The notes below the pieces were generated by a model, which was given only the letters and a program-made list of their open reading frames with translations, was not told where the DNA came from and made no database searches. A DNA stretch of 64,000 nt, from NCBI GenBank assembly GCA_905182985.1, contig CAJJDN010000034.1:167730-231729 (forward strand), written 5' to 3'. The translations under genes and the position numbers were made by a program. This DNA is from Paramecium sonneborni. Lineage: Eukaryota > Ciliophora > Oligohymenophorea > Peniculida > Parameciidae. Of the stretch, positions 24,888-37,678 are shown piece after piece. Each line of letters begins with the position of its first letter. The stretch's first letter is position 1.

Positions 24888-26311
24888 ATGAGTTAAAGTA
24901 ATCCAAAAATATTTGGTAATAGATTCATATAGAAGAAAAAATTATCTCAAGGTTCATTTGGAATTGTATATTTGGTGTTTGACAGAGCAACAAATACAGA
25001 ATGTGCTTTGAAAGTAGAAAAAGAGGAAAATGAAGAAATAAAAACTTTAGAAAGAGAAATAGAGATTCTAATATAATTAGATAATATATTAGGAATTCCG
25101 AAACTTATATGGCATGGAACAGATGGATAAATGTAAATAATGGCAATAGAATTATTGGGGAAAGATTTATCATATTACTTTAAATAATATAAGAAATTTT
25201 CTTTGAAATGTTGTTTATAAGTTTGTTATGATTGTTTAGAAATTTTAGAAAATATTCACAAAAAATTTATAATTCATAGAGATTTGAAACCAGAGAATAT
25301 AATGATGTCAAAAGAATTAGATTAAATATATATTGTAGATTTCGGTATAAGCAAGATATATTTTGAAGCCGATCATATGTAGATATAATTTTTAACTAAG
25401 TTCTTTAAAGACTTTTTAGAGAAGACAAAGAATTTGTTGGTACCACTAGATATGCTTCAATAGCTGCTCATAAAGGATATGAATTAAGTAGAAAAGATGA
25501 TTTAGAGTCTCTCTTTTATGTTATAATATATTTTTTAAGAGGTAATCTTCCATGGTAGAATATGCCTGTGGAAGATAGTGAAAGAAACAGATTAGTAGGA
25601 GAAATGAAACAAACTATTCCATTAGCAGAATTAATAGGAAATAAATTACCAGAATTAATTAAAGCTTTTTCATATATAAGAAAACTAAAATTTGAAGAAA
25701 AACCAAATTATGAGTTTATTATAAATTTGATTAAAGAAGCAGCTGAAAATAATAATATTAAATTGGATGGATATTATGATTGGAATGGAGGAGTAAAATT
25801 TAGTAAAAAGTTATCAGAATCTAAATTATCCTAAGATAAAAAAGAATTAAATTCACCTAAATAAATCAAAAGCACATCTAAAATATCTAATTAAATGATT
25901 TGGTCCCTCTAAGATAATTCCATGTAAATTTACATTATATAATAGTCCTTAATCTTAAAAGAATTTATTAGCTCCACCAGATAAATACAATAGAGGGGAA
26001 GTTCGTCATTTAACAAGTTCTTCTAATAATTCTTTTGTTATGGGATCACATAGTTCAATTAGATTGAAATACTTACCATCATAAATGAATAATAAAACAA
26101 ATAAAGTATTAAAGAGTGTTGTTTCTATTGAATTTATTTCAAATTAAGAATCAATTTATAATGAATAGATGGATGAAAACTTTGATGATTATCCTTTATA
26201 TTAAAAATACATTTAAACTAATTAAATGTTAGAAATGTAAAAGTTTATTTAATTATTAGGACTTTCAAAAGATTAAATAAATTTAATTGTTCTACATATA
26301 AATCAAGTTGA
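24888..26311 (+). CDS. Casein kinase 1 family protein kinase
   Basis: 452 residues; introns of 20, 22 and 23 nt. The glycine loop is [12 protein letters not shown], the lysine is in CALKVEKEE, the catalytic loop is [10 protein letters not shown] and DFG is DFGISK. The activation region [20 protein letters not shown] and [20 protein letters not shown] are hallmarks of CK1, which lacks the APE motif. The C-terminal ~130 residues are Ser/Asn/Gln-rich and unlike other families. CK1 enzymes phosphorylate acidic or primed serines and act in many pathways. The 3' exons were placed by frame: the last intron leads to [17 protein letters not shown] and TGA at 26309. Confidence 0.92.
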
Positions 26312-26630
26312 CTCAATTTATATTTACTTTCAAATGAAATTGAAATTTATTATAAAACATCAATCATCAAGTTTAATATTTTATTTGATTGTTCAAAGAA
26401 GTTTTAATAACTGTACAAGAGATTAATTATAATTCTTTTTACATATCTAAAAATATGTTCTATTAAATTATTATCATAATTTATCTTAAAGTTTGATTAT
26501 TCTTTCTCATTTGACTTAATTTATTTTGTATCATAAAATTTTTATACTAATTTCTTAGATGATAGTGCATTTACCCATAAATTAGTTTATTTAATGATTT
26601 TATAGTTAATTTTTGAATAATTATATAAAT
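26312..26630. other. Convergent intergenic region
   Basis: 319 bp of AT-rich sequence between the stop of casein kinase 1 and the stop of the minus-strand gene. No feature seen. Confidence 0.5.
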
Positions 26631-28783
26631 TCATAAATAATTGTTCGTCTTTATAAATTTCAAATCTATTAGAGAATTTGCAAAGATTTTTGACTTCCCT
26701 CTAGAAAAATATTCTATAACAAGTCTTACTCTTTAATCATATGTCAAAGCTATAATTTAATTATGTCTATCAACAAAAAAATGAAGAATAAAAACTTTTT
26801 GGAATACAAAAATTTTAACATTTCCACAATTTATCTTTATAATAAATTTGAATTATATTAAATTAAATATTTTTTGGAATGATGTCCTAATGAAACCTTT
26901 TATTAATGTAAATAAAAAAAAAACCCTTATTTTATAAATATTTTTTTTAATATTTCTAAAGTAATATAATTGTAGAATTATTAATTGTAATTTTTTTATT
27001 ATTTATTTGAACTTAGATTTGCATTTATTTAACTTAAGCAATTTTTTAACAGAAGTCCGCTCTGAAAATTGTATTTCTATTATTTTTTTTATTTTCTAAT
27101 CTATTCCTTCTTCATATAAATTTGTAATTTTCTATTTAAATAATTTATCTTCCAAAAGTTATCTAAAATATTTTGGTTCAACTATCTAATATTCTATTAA
27201 TTATATATTTTTTAAAATCAATCTACTCATATTAATTCTAATTTTTTGTGCCGATTAGCTTGGAATTCAAATCTTATGCTTGTCTAATAATAAGATTTCT
27301 TTTTATAAATACAGAATCTAATTAGATTTCTAAAAGAAAATTTTTATAATTTATAGTGTTAATTACATAAAAAAAATTCAGAAATATATCTTGTATATCA
27401 TTATCTAATCCTAGTTCATCTTTTGCTTTTCTTTGATTTAAACTGAATTTCATCCAACACAGATATTAATTATTAAATTGATAAAGTTTCTTATCTATAG
27501 TACTCAACTAGTTCCTTAAGTTTAAGCAAGTTTTCCTATTCTTCTTCATCTAAATTTTTGATTAAATTAATTTAAATAATATATTCAATTACCTATATTA
27601 ATTGATCGGTTTTCTATTGAGGATTATCATTTTTTGTTTTCTATTGAGGATTATCATTTTATGCTTTTCCATTAGATTTAATTAATAAAAAGGATTTAGA
27701 AATATTAATCTTTAATTTTCCTTTTGAATCAAACTGATATACTTCTTCATTAAAATAATCTTCTTTCAAAAAAAATTGTTATCGAAAAAAATTTATCAAA
27801 CTTAAACTATCTACCATTTTTTTTTGATTTTTTAAAGACAATTATGCAAAATCTTAAGTTTAAATCCTTTCTTTTAAAGGTTATTCTTTTTCTATTTTAG
27901 CAAATAAATAGCAAAATTGATTTGCTAAATCAAATCCCATTCCTATAAACGTTTTTTTAAAAATCTTTTATTTTTTCTCAGATAAAGCTTAAATAAATCC
28001 ATTCATTTATTATTAAAGTTGATTTAAAGAAAATATTTGTTTTTAATCTAATTAAAGTTTAAATCTCTCAGCATATTTAGTTCTGTATAAATTATTTTCA
28101 TTATGACAAAAGTATGTAATTTTATTATCTTAATCCTCTATTTGATGAATGAATACGAAAAATTTACTAATAGTAGAGTTCTTCTAAATTATAATCATAG
28201 AATTCTAAAAATTAGGCCTTTATATAATATTTTTTATCCAAAATTTAGGATTTTTTGTTCTTGATAGTTATGTTTAATAATCTTCTAAATTGAAATCTTA
28301 AACTTATTTTTTAAAATTATGGAATTCTCTATCTAATTTTTCTAAATATGTCTATGCCTCTAATTTTTTGGATAGTTGCCACAATATTTATTTGAATTAT
28401 ATAAACACCTTATCACCTTGAATGTAAAGTTGAGAATTTTAGCCTTTTTATCTTAATTGGTTATTTTTATATATTATTTTTTCTTCTAAATTATTGTAAT
28501 TCTATTAACTATATTTGAAAATTTAAAAATCTGAAGTTATAACCGCGTGATTATAAAATTAAGTAAGGTTAATTATGATCCCTTTTTATTTAATATTTTG
28601 ATATTCTTATTCACCACAATTATTAAAATAATGAATATATTAATATTTAATGGAGTTATTTTGTTCTATTTTATAGATTCTCCTAATTTCTAATTGAATA
28701 TCAATATCATCTTCAAATGATTAAGTTTCTTTTTTATAGCTCTCATTTTCATTCAAAAAGATTTATCGAAGTTAATTTTTCAT
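26631..28783 (-). CDS. Unrecognised Lys/Gln/Phe-rich protein, about 700 residues, one frame break
   Basis: From MKNQLRQIFLNENESYKKE the frame is open for 455 codons to TGA at 27416-27418 (KKSKR). The frame offset by one continues through LDNDIQDIFLNFFYV, then a 33-nt intron into YQIVEPKYFRQLLEDK, to TGA at 26631. One lost base around the A-rich run near 27425 would make this one ~706-residue protein. Alternatively a second gene could begin with an overlapping ATG (MKFSLNQRKAKDEL). A 10-residue unit (NDNPQQKTK) is doubled inside. No domain recognised. Downstream of and co-directional with the WD protein, 93 bp after its stop. Confidence 0.6.
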
Positions 28784-28876
28784 AATTATTAATTTTAATA
28801 TTGAAATTATTTTTCATTAGTTTATATTATATTTATTTATTTTTTCTAGATATTCAAATTTTTATTCTAAATATGC

Positions 28877-29786
28877 TCATTATTTAAGAATAAATACAAA
28901 TTCTTGATCTTCAATTTTTTAATCTTATTCATCTTAACTTTATAAATTAGACTTTATTGATAAATATTGTTTCTAAGCAATTTTTGAGAATTAAACATCA
29001 GTCACCAATCCAGGTTTTTCTAAATACAAAGAAACTTGTTTATTTTCATTAATTTTATAGATTTAAATTTTGTTATAATTTAATGAGTATGCCAAAAGTT
29101 AACGACTTAATAAATATGCTTTATTTGCTTATTTACTAAATTCATAATCAGCATAAATTTTTTCAAAGTTTGGTTGTTCATTTAATAATTCTTTTTATTT
29201 AATTTAATACACCTCATAATAGTGATTTTCCTAATAAAAGATTAAAAATTTGACTTACATGTTCATCAAATCGTTTAAAAAGCATAACTATGTATTCACC
29301 ATCTACTATAATTTACTTTAAAAAACCTTCAAGTGGAACCCAAACCCAAAGCAATTCATCAATATTGTTAGCATTATAAACTTTAATTTTACAATATGAA
29401 TCTCCTAAAACAATGATTTTTTGATCATCAATTTCTAAATATTGAAAACTTTTAGGAATAGCAAGATTAGTTTGAATAGGTGTTGATTCTTTCGTAATTT
29501 ATTCAATTCCTTCCTATCCTAATTAAAATGACCACATATCTCCATGTTTATCACAAACATAGACTGTATCGTTACTTTGATTAACTGTCATTCTTTTCAC
29601 CTTTTTAAGAAGTTTTAGAGTATAAATAAGCTATAAATTTTGATAAACTTTGACTGTCTTATCTAAACATGCAACAATAATAAAATCTTTATAGTTTATT
29701 ACTTCCCTGCATTTAATGTCTATAAAATTGATTTATTAGTTTTATTAAACAACTGCAATTTGATCAGATTATCTCAACCCTAACAT
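28877..29786 (-). CDS. WD-repeat protein resembling Trm82/WDR4
   Basis: 293 residues with one 28-nt intron. Degenerate WD/beta-propeller blades are seen: IVACLDKTVKVYQNLQLIY, MTVNQSNDTVYVCDKHGDMW then SFQL, and LEIDDQKIIVLGDSYCKIKV then YNA. The run 'DTVYVCDKHGDMWSF' followed by a 'lexx-DD.kiiv.gd...KikV' blade is the order found in Trm82/WDR4. That protein is the non-catalytic partner of the Trm8 tRNA (guanine-7) methyltransferase. The protein is shorter and more divergent than usual, and the strongly conserved DRDEKIR motif is only partly kept (GDSYCKIKV). Could be another small WD protein. Confidence 0.5.
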
Positions 29787-29922
29787 TATGATCTTTTATA
29801 TATTATTTTTTAATTAAAAAATAAATGAATTCTTTTGATCACAAACAAAAATTGAATTTAATTTTTTATAAAAAAATTAATATTTAATTACTAAATATAA
29901 TTCTATATTATATTTAATCAAA

Positions 29923-30743
29923 ATGGGTTAGTGTGTAACGAAAGAAGGAGATGAATAAAGAAGTATATAAAGAAACTCTTAAAAACCTACGATATAACCA
30001 TAAAATGGAACATATAACTCTAAATTATTGAATCCTCATATTAATGATTGTATAATATTAGAAGAAGAATCATATTTATAATAAAGTTCTTTATACTCTA
30101 TATATACAATAATGGAAGAAAACTAAGTTAAGAGATCAACTTTAGCTAATGCAGTATCTAAGGTTAAACCTTTGGGTAATGTCATCACATCAGGAATATC
30201 AGTTTAGTTCATCAATATTAGTAATGGAAGAAAATTACATTCCCATGCTATTAAATAAGATAAAGGTTTCAAATAACATGAAGTTAGTTTATGCAATGAA
30301 ATTGAAAAGACAGAATATGATGAATGGTTAATTTTAACTAATCATTATGAACCTGTAAAAGATGGAGATATTGTTGCAGTATTTATATTCTTCATTTTTC
30401 AGATTTAACATAAGATTACAAAATGCATTCTTAGATCTAGTAATGGTATTATGACAAAATCAAAGTTATAATAGGTTTCATGTGTAGATATCATTTAAGA
30501 TTTAACTGAAGATGATTATTGGATCTTAGAAATTATTAATGATTCTAAATCAATTTGCAAATTGCATAGCAATAATCTAATTAGTAAATATTTTCATTTT
30601 TACTAAAATAAGGAATTAGACATGCTCATACAAACTCTTATTTATCAGGAACCAAAAATAAAGCAGTTCTTAAAGGACATATGGAAGTTTGTGTAACATA
30701 ATAATCTGGTCATGATATATGGGTTGTTGAAGAATCAATTTGA
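29923..30743 (+). CDS. MIR-domain protein with N-myristoylation-type start
   Basis: 255 residues; introns of 24 and 29 nt. It begins MGQCVTKEGDEQ, a likely lipid-modified N-terminus without signal peptide. A MIR (beta-trefoil) domain follows: ITSGISVQFINISNGRKLHS ... GFKQHEVSLC ... EYDEWLIL. A second repeat has CILRSSNGIMTKSKLQQVSC ... DYWILEI ... CKLHSNN, and a third has IRHAHTNSYLSG ... QQSGHDIWVVEESI. MIR domains occur in protein O-mannosyltransferases, IP3/ryanodine receptors and SDF2; here the domain stands alone on a probably membrane-anchored cytosolic protein. Substrate unknown. Confidence 0.78.
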
Positions 30744-30838
30744 TAGTAGCTATTTTAATTTCTTTATTTTGCTATATTATTTATTTATATTATTTGATAT
30801 GTATATCTATTTATAAATATATATATTAATTTTATTTT

Positions 30839-31248
30839 ATGAAAATATAGAGTCTTCTTATTCAATTGTTAATATTTACAACAGTACAAACTATTAGCTT
30901 TTAACTTTTATTTGATCCTTGGTCATAAGAAAGATTTGAAAGAATGTCTAGAGAAAATGCAAGATTATTTAATCCATTATTATAAATATTGAATAGAATT
31001 GATTTCATTAGAGAAGCCCTCTCTATTTTTGGAATTTTATGCTCCTTGATGTATTTATTTGGGTATTGAATATCTTACTATAACGAAGATCTAAATTCTT
31101 TGGGTAAATGACAATCGTATGGTTAGTTTGTTATTGGGTAATATTCTTTAATTTTAATATCTTAAGAAGTGAGAGATTTTTTGTATATGTATTACCTGGA
31201 ACATTTGGAATATGTGCATTTTCAAATTCACTCCTTAAAACATTATGA
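30839..31248 (+). CDS. Small membrane protein, 127 residues, unknown
   Basis: One 26-nt intron. It starts MKIQSLLIQLLIFTTVQTIS, a signal peptide or first span. A loop with DPWSQERFERMSRENARLFN follows, then three hydrophobic spans (ALSIFGILCSLMYLFG, MTIVWLVCYWVIFF, and FVYVLPGTFGICAF). It ends LKTL. No family recognised. Short compact gene between two plus-strand genes. Confidence 0.6.
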
Positions 31249-31295
31249 TAAATTAATATATAACGTTAAAATAATTAGAAATATTTTTAAATTTT

Positions 31296-32049
31296 ATGAT
31301 CCCTCGCAAGTCATCTGTGTCTAAAAAAACTATTACTTAACCTAAATTTATCTTAAAAGATGATAATACTTTAGATTCATCATATTTGGAAATGTATTAA
31401 TAAAATAAGAATCATAACCCTGGTTAAAGATTACAATAAATACTACAAAAATAAATAAATCATTCATAAAAGAATAAATCACTTGAAGAAGATAGATTAA
31501 CTAGATAATAATTTATTAATAGAAGTTAATAAGTTGTTCGATAAGATTTAGGATCATATACTCCTTAAAATATTTCATATGACGATATAGATTTAAGAGA
31601 AGAAAATAAATAGTTAAAATGTAATCTAATTTTTATTCATTTTAGAATAGATAAGAAAATTACAATTAGAATTATAATAGAGTAAACATTAAAATTAATT
31701 AATGATTCAAGATTTCGAATAATTAAGAGATTAATTAGAAAAATAATCAGAAGAATTCAATCAAGCCTTCGAATTGATAAATGAGGAAAAATAATTAATA
31801 TAATAAGAAATTGATTAAAAAGATTAAATAATTGCTTAATTAAGATAATAATTGGCTCCTCCAAGTAAAACCTAAATGCAAATAGATGAAATAAAAAATA
31901 GAATCCTAGCTCGTAAATCAGTTCATCGTAGTTCAAGAGAAAATATCACGTATATGATGAATGAAATGGATTAATCAGCTAGATAAGATTTAAAAGAAAA
32001 TCTCATGGATTATAATAATCGAATACTACTTTAAAAATCAATAAAATGA
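31296..32049 (+). CDS. Coiled-coil protein, 242 residues, unknown
   Basis: One intron at 31621-31645 (25 nt). A basic start (MIPRKSSVSKKTITQ) is followed by a Gln/Glu/Lys-rich coiled coil from residue ~60 to ~190. A C-terminal stretch with ILARKSVHRSSRENITYMM resembles a phosphorylation or targeting motif. Structural or scaffold role is inferred from composition only. Stop TGA at 32047. Confidence 0.65.
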
Positions 32050-32163
32050 ATTAATAATTAATTAATTGACATTAATCTATATAAATTATGATAATAATCC
32101 ATTTTCATGTTATTTATTTAAAAATAATATAAAAATAATCAACTTTTTTAAAGAATTAAAGGA

Positions 32164-33316
32164 TCAAGCTTTGTCTCTTAATAGAATTCCCATCACTTAT
32201 TTTTCACTCATTTATAAAACTAGTTAATATTGATGAATTTCTCCATAAAGTTTGATAGCCAAAGTTTTTGGACTAGGAATTTCATTAAAGATAGTAGGTT
32301 AATTCATATCTATATATCCAATACATTATTATTGATCACATTAAAGAGAAAACAATTTCCATTCTTTATTTATCTCTTTATTCATCCAAGGATTTAAATC
32401 TGACATTCTAAATGTAAAATGAGTAATTAGTGGTAAGACTTAAACATCTAAGTTTTATTACCTCAATTTTTAAATAAATAATGAAGATTGATTATCATCA
32501 AATTCAGGAATAGTAAATTCTAAATATGATTCTTCTATTCTTATCATTAATATTTGTTAATCTTTATTTATTAGGTTTTCTTTAAAAATACCTTCTAATT
32601 TCTCAACCTCTTTAGACCAAAATAAGTAATTACTTAAATTAAATCTATTATTAATATGAAATTTTAATAATGAAATTTTTCCACTACAATAATGAAGCTC
32701 CTGTAAACCCAAAGACTTTCTTAAATGTTTAGTATTTTATGGAATCCCAGCGAAATTACCATCTTCATCTAATATACAATCTTACTAGATTATTGTCTTG
32801 ATATTCTTTTTATTTAAGGCTTCCTTTAAAACACAAAAAAGACCATAATCATTTACATATTTGCCAGCGCATAATGCATTTTATATTAACAATTCATTTG
32901 ATTATTATAATTCTTAAAAGTCTAAAGGTTCCAGAGCTTTTAAATAGAAACTTAAATCTTTATGAAACTTTTAACCTAATAATAAAATTCCTTTTTTAAT
33001 GGTTTTTATTTTATTTGTTGGTGGTACTTAGGGAGTTTTGAGATTTTCATCATTCTATTTATCTAATGGGGCTAAATCTTTTAAAAGATGATTAGTAATG
33101 ATTCTTTCTTTTTAAGATTGTGAAGCTTCAATATTTTTTGGCAGCTCCATCGTAAATCTTCTACTTTATTATTCTAAAAAATTATATTATCAATATTAAA
33201 CTTTTAGATTCCTCCAATAGTTTAGACTGATGAACAGAAATACTCATCTTTCGTTTGCTGATTTCAAGTGAATTTAATATTTGTTGGAATTAATCATTTT
33301 CATCACTTTATGACAT
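32164..33316 (-). CDS. Unknown 374-residue protein
   Basis: One 28-nt intron near residue 38. An N-terminal coiled/basic region (QQILNSLEISKRKMS) leads to a globular part. That part contains KGILLLGQKFHKDLSFYLKA, CAGKYVNDYGLFCVLKEAL and EFTIPEFDDNQSSLFIQKL. It ends LVLQMSEKQVMGILLRDKA. No signal peptide or membrane span. No family recognised. Exon sum is an exact multiple of three. Convergent with the coiled-coil gene at 31296-32049. Confidence 0.62.
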
Positions 33317-34183
33317 TATTATTATATAATCATTTTTATAATGGTATACCTTATATTAAAAATTCTCTTCTTCTTCTTGGAGTAATAAAAAATTAATTCC
33401 GATTATTCTATTACTTTATTTAGGAGACTACAATGAAAATACTTATTAATTTAATCAAGACTTCTTTAAGTTTTAATTCTGTTAAGTTTTCATAAATGAA
33501 CAATTGCATGATATTCTTGAAACCAAGAAATTATCTATTATTGTTCTTTTTATTTTTTTTTGTTTCTTTCATTTTTTTTATGAATTTATTCCTATTTATA
33601 TCCACATCCACACACTTTAAATTAGAGATATTTATTATTGAATATCATAAGTATGGATCTTTTATTCACAATTTTAATTATCAACATAAATAGATATTTT
33701 TCTATCATAATCATTTTACATAGAGATTGTTTTTGACTCTTTGACATTTTTTATTTATTAAATATCACAATTGACTTTTAAGAATGCTATTTTTTAATAA
33801 TTTATTCCATTTAAATTAACTATTTTAATCATGATATTTAAATAATGTAATCAACTATTTAATATGATTATTTATAGATTTTTTTGAATAGAGTCTTATA
33901 GCCTTTTTATTTTTTTGGATTGTAATAAATTATAGACACAAGTCCTTTTAATTCAAATCTCCTTATTTTAACAAAATTTGTTCTGGTTGTCGAATTATAA
34001 GTATATAGATTTTCTTATAAATTTAACTTTTTACCATCAATTTAAATTTCATATTTATTTTTGAAACTTATTCTAGTTAAAAGATTATGATTTGAGAAAT
34101 GAAAATTTTGGTATTGTCAATTTTTGTAATGATAATTAAAAGGAATTTAACAAATTTGTATAAATTATGAACAGCATTTTTAT
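33317..34183. other. Region with a possible decayed minus-strand fragment
   Basis: Mostly AT-rich. On the minus strand about 33829-34110 reads YEIQIDGKKLNLQENLYTYN ... FVKIRRFELKGLVSIIYYN to TGA. That looks protein-like, but the frame has a TGA just upstream and no usable start, so it may be a gene relic. The plus-strand hydrophobic frame at 33496-33693 has no support. Confidence 0.3.
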
Positions 34184-35596
34184 TCATTTATATTAATTAA
34201 TAACAGAATTACTACTTCTATCAAATGTTTAATTTCCTGAATCTCTTCTCCTTAAAATTGGTGATTTAGTGGATGCAACAGAACTCATGTATGATTGGAC
34301 TATACCTTTTCTAATTTAAGAATGATCTAATTGATATTCTATTGAAGCTTTATCATTTTTTTTAACTGTTGATTAATATTATTGATAAGGATTGATTTAT
34401 TTAGGTGAATGAATTTTTGAACAGCTTGATTTTTGTGTTTTATTAATTCTAATTGGTTTGATTTATTCTAAAAACCAAGGATGTGAGAGAATCTAAATAA
34501 AATTGTAATTTATACATCATTAGCAGAAATGCGATCATCAGGATCAAATTATAGCATTTAATATAATAGATCTTACAAGTAAGTATCATTAATGGAATTA
34601 AAATTAATTTTGCATTAAAAAATCAATTGAAATAATTCTTTATCATTTTAACCTTTGAATGGAAAATATCCTTAAGTTAAATAAAATATGACAATTCCAA
34701 AGGCCCATATATCAGCAGGAGGTCCTCTGTAATATTATTTAGTAACAATTTCTGGAGCCATATAACTGGGAGTGCCACAATAAATTTTTTTTTTAATTGA
34801 ATTAGAAAAAAGTGTGGAAAAACCAAAATCAATTAATTTGACTTAACCATCTGAATAAAGTATGTTTTCAATTTTAACATCTCTATGGGTAATATGTCGA
34901 AGATGTAAATAATTTAAAGCTGATGCAATTTAGAATAAGGCTTATTTTAAATTATAACCTTTTAAAGTATTTAATTATTTTCCATCAATATATTCTAAAA
35001 GTAAATTTATATGATTATTAGTTTCTATCACATTATAAACATTAATAATGTTCGGATGTTTGACCATTTAAAGTATGCGAATTTCACGAAGAATGGACTT
35101 TTAACGACTAGATGAAATGCCAGATTTATTATAAATTTTAAGAGCATATGATTTTAGTGTTAATTTATCAGCACATAATCTAACACTAGCATAGGATCCT
35201 GAACCAATTTATTTTCCAACTATATATATCTCTTTAAATGCTGCTGTTTTATCAATTATTGATTCTTTAAATAATTTTAAAGTTAGATCTTATGAATTAC
35301 ATTTCCATAGAGTCTCATCAAATAGAGGATCTAATGATTTCAACTTTGGTTATTTTGGTATTTGATAATTTTCAATGATTGTAAGTTATGAACAATTATC
35401 GTGATATCGATTTGAAATTTTGCTATCTCTCCTTTTAGTTATAACCTCTTTGATAACAAAATATGTACAACCTATTAATTTAAGTTCTCTTTATTCTGTG
35501 GTGAAATTGATCTTCTCGAGAATTGCTTCCAAAGCATACTTTCTGTTAAATTGATTAAATAATTTATATAACACAAAATATATACATATAAATCAT
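34184..35596 (-). CDS. CAMK/SNF1-type serine/threonine kinase
   Basis: About 448 residues. An N-terminal ~115-residue extension (ALEAILEKINFTTEQRELKL ...) precedes the kinase domain. The glycine loop is QIGSGSYASVRL, the lysine is in YALKIYNKSG, the catalytic loop is HRDVKIENILY and DFG is LIDFGFSTLF. The activation-segment end is CGTPSYMAPEI, followed by PADIWAFGIVIFYLTQGYFP. This order and the GTPSYMAPE form fit CAMK-group kinases such as the SNF1/MARK branch. The tail is Ser/Gln-rich. One 23-nt intron lies near the end of the domain. The 5' end is less sure: ATG at 35596 needs a 43-nt intron, long for this genome. Confidence 0.85.
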
Positions 35597-35649
35597 TTCA
35601 AGTATTGTGATTGATAAGCAAAATAAATTTATTAGTGGTGCTAAATTTA

Positions 35650-37643
35650 ATGTTAAGAACACTAAGATAGTTTAGTTAAATTTTCCATAGAGTTTCTGTT
35701 AGATCGTTTTCTGGTGCAGTTGAAGTAGCTCCTAAGGATGTATGATACATATATTAATATGTGTAGGAAATATTAAAAATCTTACATTCAGAATCAAGAG
35801 ACATTTTTAGAAATGTGGCCATCATAGCCCATGTTGACCATGGAAAAACAGTAAATAATTGATATAAATTTGAAAGACTCTTGTAGATGCTTTATTAAGG
35901 GCTAGTGGTTGTGCAAATGAATATGACTCAATGGATAGCAATGCATTAGAAAAAGAGAAAGGAATTACTATTCTATCTAAAGTGACAGGTGTAACTTTTG
36001 GAGGAAGCAAAATAAATATTGTAGATACTCCAGGACATTAAGATTTCGGAGGAGAAGTAGAAAGAATTATGTCAATGGTTGATGGTGTATGTTTATTAGT
36101 ATGTGCAACTGAAGGACCTATGGCTTAAACTAGATTTGTGTTATAGAAAGCTTTATAATAGAATTTAAAACCTATTGTCATTATTAATAAAGTAGATAGA
36201 CCTTCTGCTAGACCTGTAGAGGTTGAACATGAGATCTTTAATTTATTTTGTGATTTAGAAGCTCCAAGTGAATCACTTGATTATCCATTATACTTTTGTT
36301 CTGGGAAAGAAGGTTGGGTTAGAAAAGGATCTATGGAAGCAGATAAATAAGGATTAGAAGATGTTTTAGAAACTATTGTAGAAACTATTCCACCACCATA
36401 AATTGGAAATGAAACCAATTTCAAAATGTTAGTATCTTAATAAGAAAGTCATCCTTATTATGGTAAAATATTAATTGGCAAAATACATCAAGGAGAAGTT
36501 AAACTTAATGATAAAATCCTAGCAGTTGATTAAAAAGGAAAATTAGTTGAAACTGCTAAAGTCTTAAAAATTTTAAGAAGATATGGAATGCAATAATTAG
36601 AAATGGCAAGAGCAGTAGCTGGTGATATTGTATAAGTTGCTGGATTTAATAATGCTATTGTTACTAATACTCTCAATGAAATGGGTAAAAATGAAGTTAT
36701 ACCATCCATTCCTATTGATCCACCAATGATTTCAGTATCTATTGGAGTAAATACTGGTCCTTTGGCAGGAAAGGAAGGAACCAAATTAAATGCTTAATAA
36801 ATTAAGGATAGATTATTAAAAGAAGGATAAAGCGATGTTGCATTATAAGTTTTGGTTAAAGATAAATCTGATGATAGTGCTTGTGTATAATTGTTGGGTA
36901 GAGGAGATCTACATCTTGCTATATTACTTGAAAATATGAGAAGAGAAGGATTTGAAATGTAAGTATCACCTCCTCAAATTGTCACATAGAAATGTCCAGA
37001 TACTGGGAAAACATTAGAACCAATAGAAAAAGTATCAATAGAGATTGATTAACAATATATGACTGGCTTGATTGATAAGATGTCATAAAGAAAAGCAATT
37101 TATGAAGATTGCATAAATATTGATAAAACTAGAGTTAAGCTAATATTCTCAGCACCTACTAGAGGCTTGGTTGGTTTAAGAGCAGAATTAATTAATGATA
37201 CAAGAGGAACTGCTATTATGTAACAATAATTTTTGGGCTATCAAGAATTTAGAGGAACCTTAAAAAAGAATTTAAAAGGAGCCATCATATCAATGGCTGC
37301 AGGAATTTGTTAAGGTTATGCTCTTGAAGATCTTTAAAAATTTGGACCTTTGTTTGTAAGACCAGGATCCAAAGTTTATGTAGGCCAAGTTATTGGAGAA
37401 CATAAATTAGAATAGGATATTGAAGTTAACCCAATTAGAGAAAAAAAATTAACTAATGTTAGAACAGTATTAGCTGATGAAAAAATAAGTTTGTTCCCAC
37501 CTAAAGTATTTAGTCTTGAAGATGTCATTGCTTATATAAGAGATGATGAATTAGTTGAAGTTACTCCTAAAGATCTTAGAATTAGAAAAAAAGAACTAGA
37601 TTCAACCCTTAGAAAAACCCAGCGTAAAAACCAATAAAAATGA
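35650..37643 (+). CDS. typA: Translational GTPase TypA/BipA, mitochondrial form
   Basis: 646 residues; introns 35740-35766 (27 nt) and 35851-35876 (26 nt). It begins with a basic, Ser/Arg-rich leader ([20 protein letters not shown]) typical of mitochondrial import. The GTPase domain has HVDHGKTTL (G1), EKEKGITI (switch I, G2), DTPGHQDF (G3) and NKVDRPSA (G4). Domain II, the EF-G-like domains III/V ([20 protein letters not shown]) and the TypA-specific C-terminal domain ([36 protein letters not shown]) are complete. BipA/TypA binds the ribosome and helps assembly or translation under stress. Length and domain order match the bacterial family, so an endosymbiont origin is likely. Confidence 0.95.
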
Positions 37644-37678
37644 TTAATAATGCGTATTATAATTTTATTTTTTACAAA

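Noticed and set aside
27600..27665. Two copies of tctattgaggattatcat as a possible CRISPR or mobile-element repeat
   Set aside because: Only two copies, inside a coding frame, encoding a doubled NDNPQQKTK unit.
33496..33693. 65-codon hydrophobic plus-strand frame
   Set aside because: No conserved pattern and ends at standard stop only; no support beyond A/T bias.
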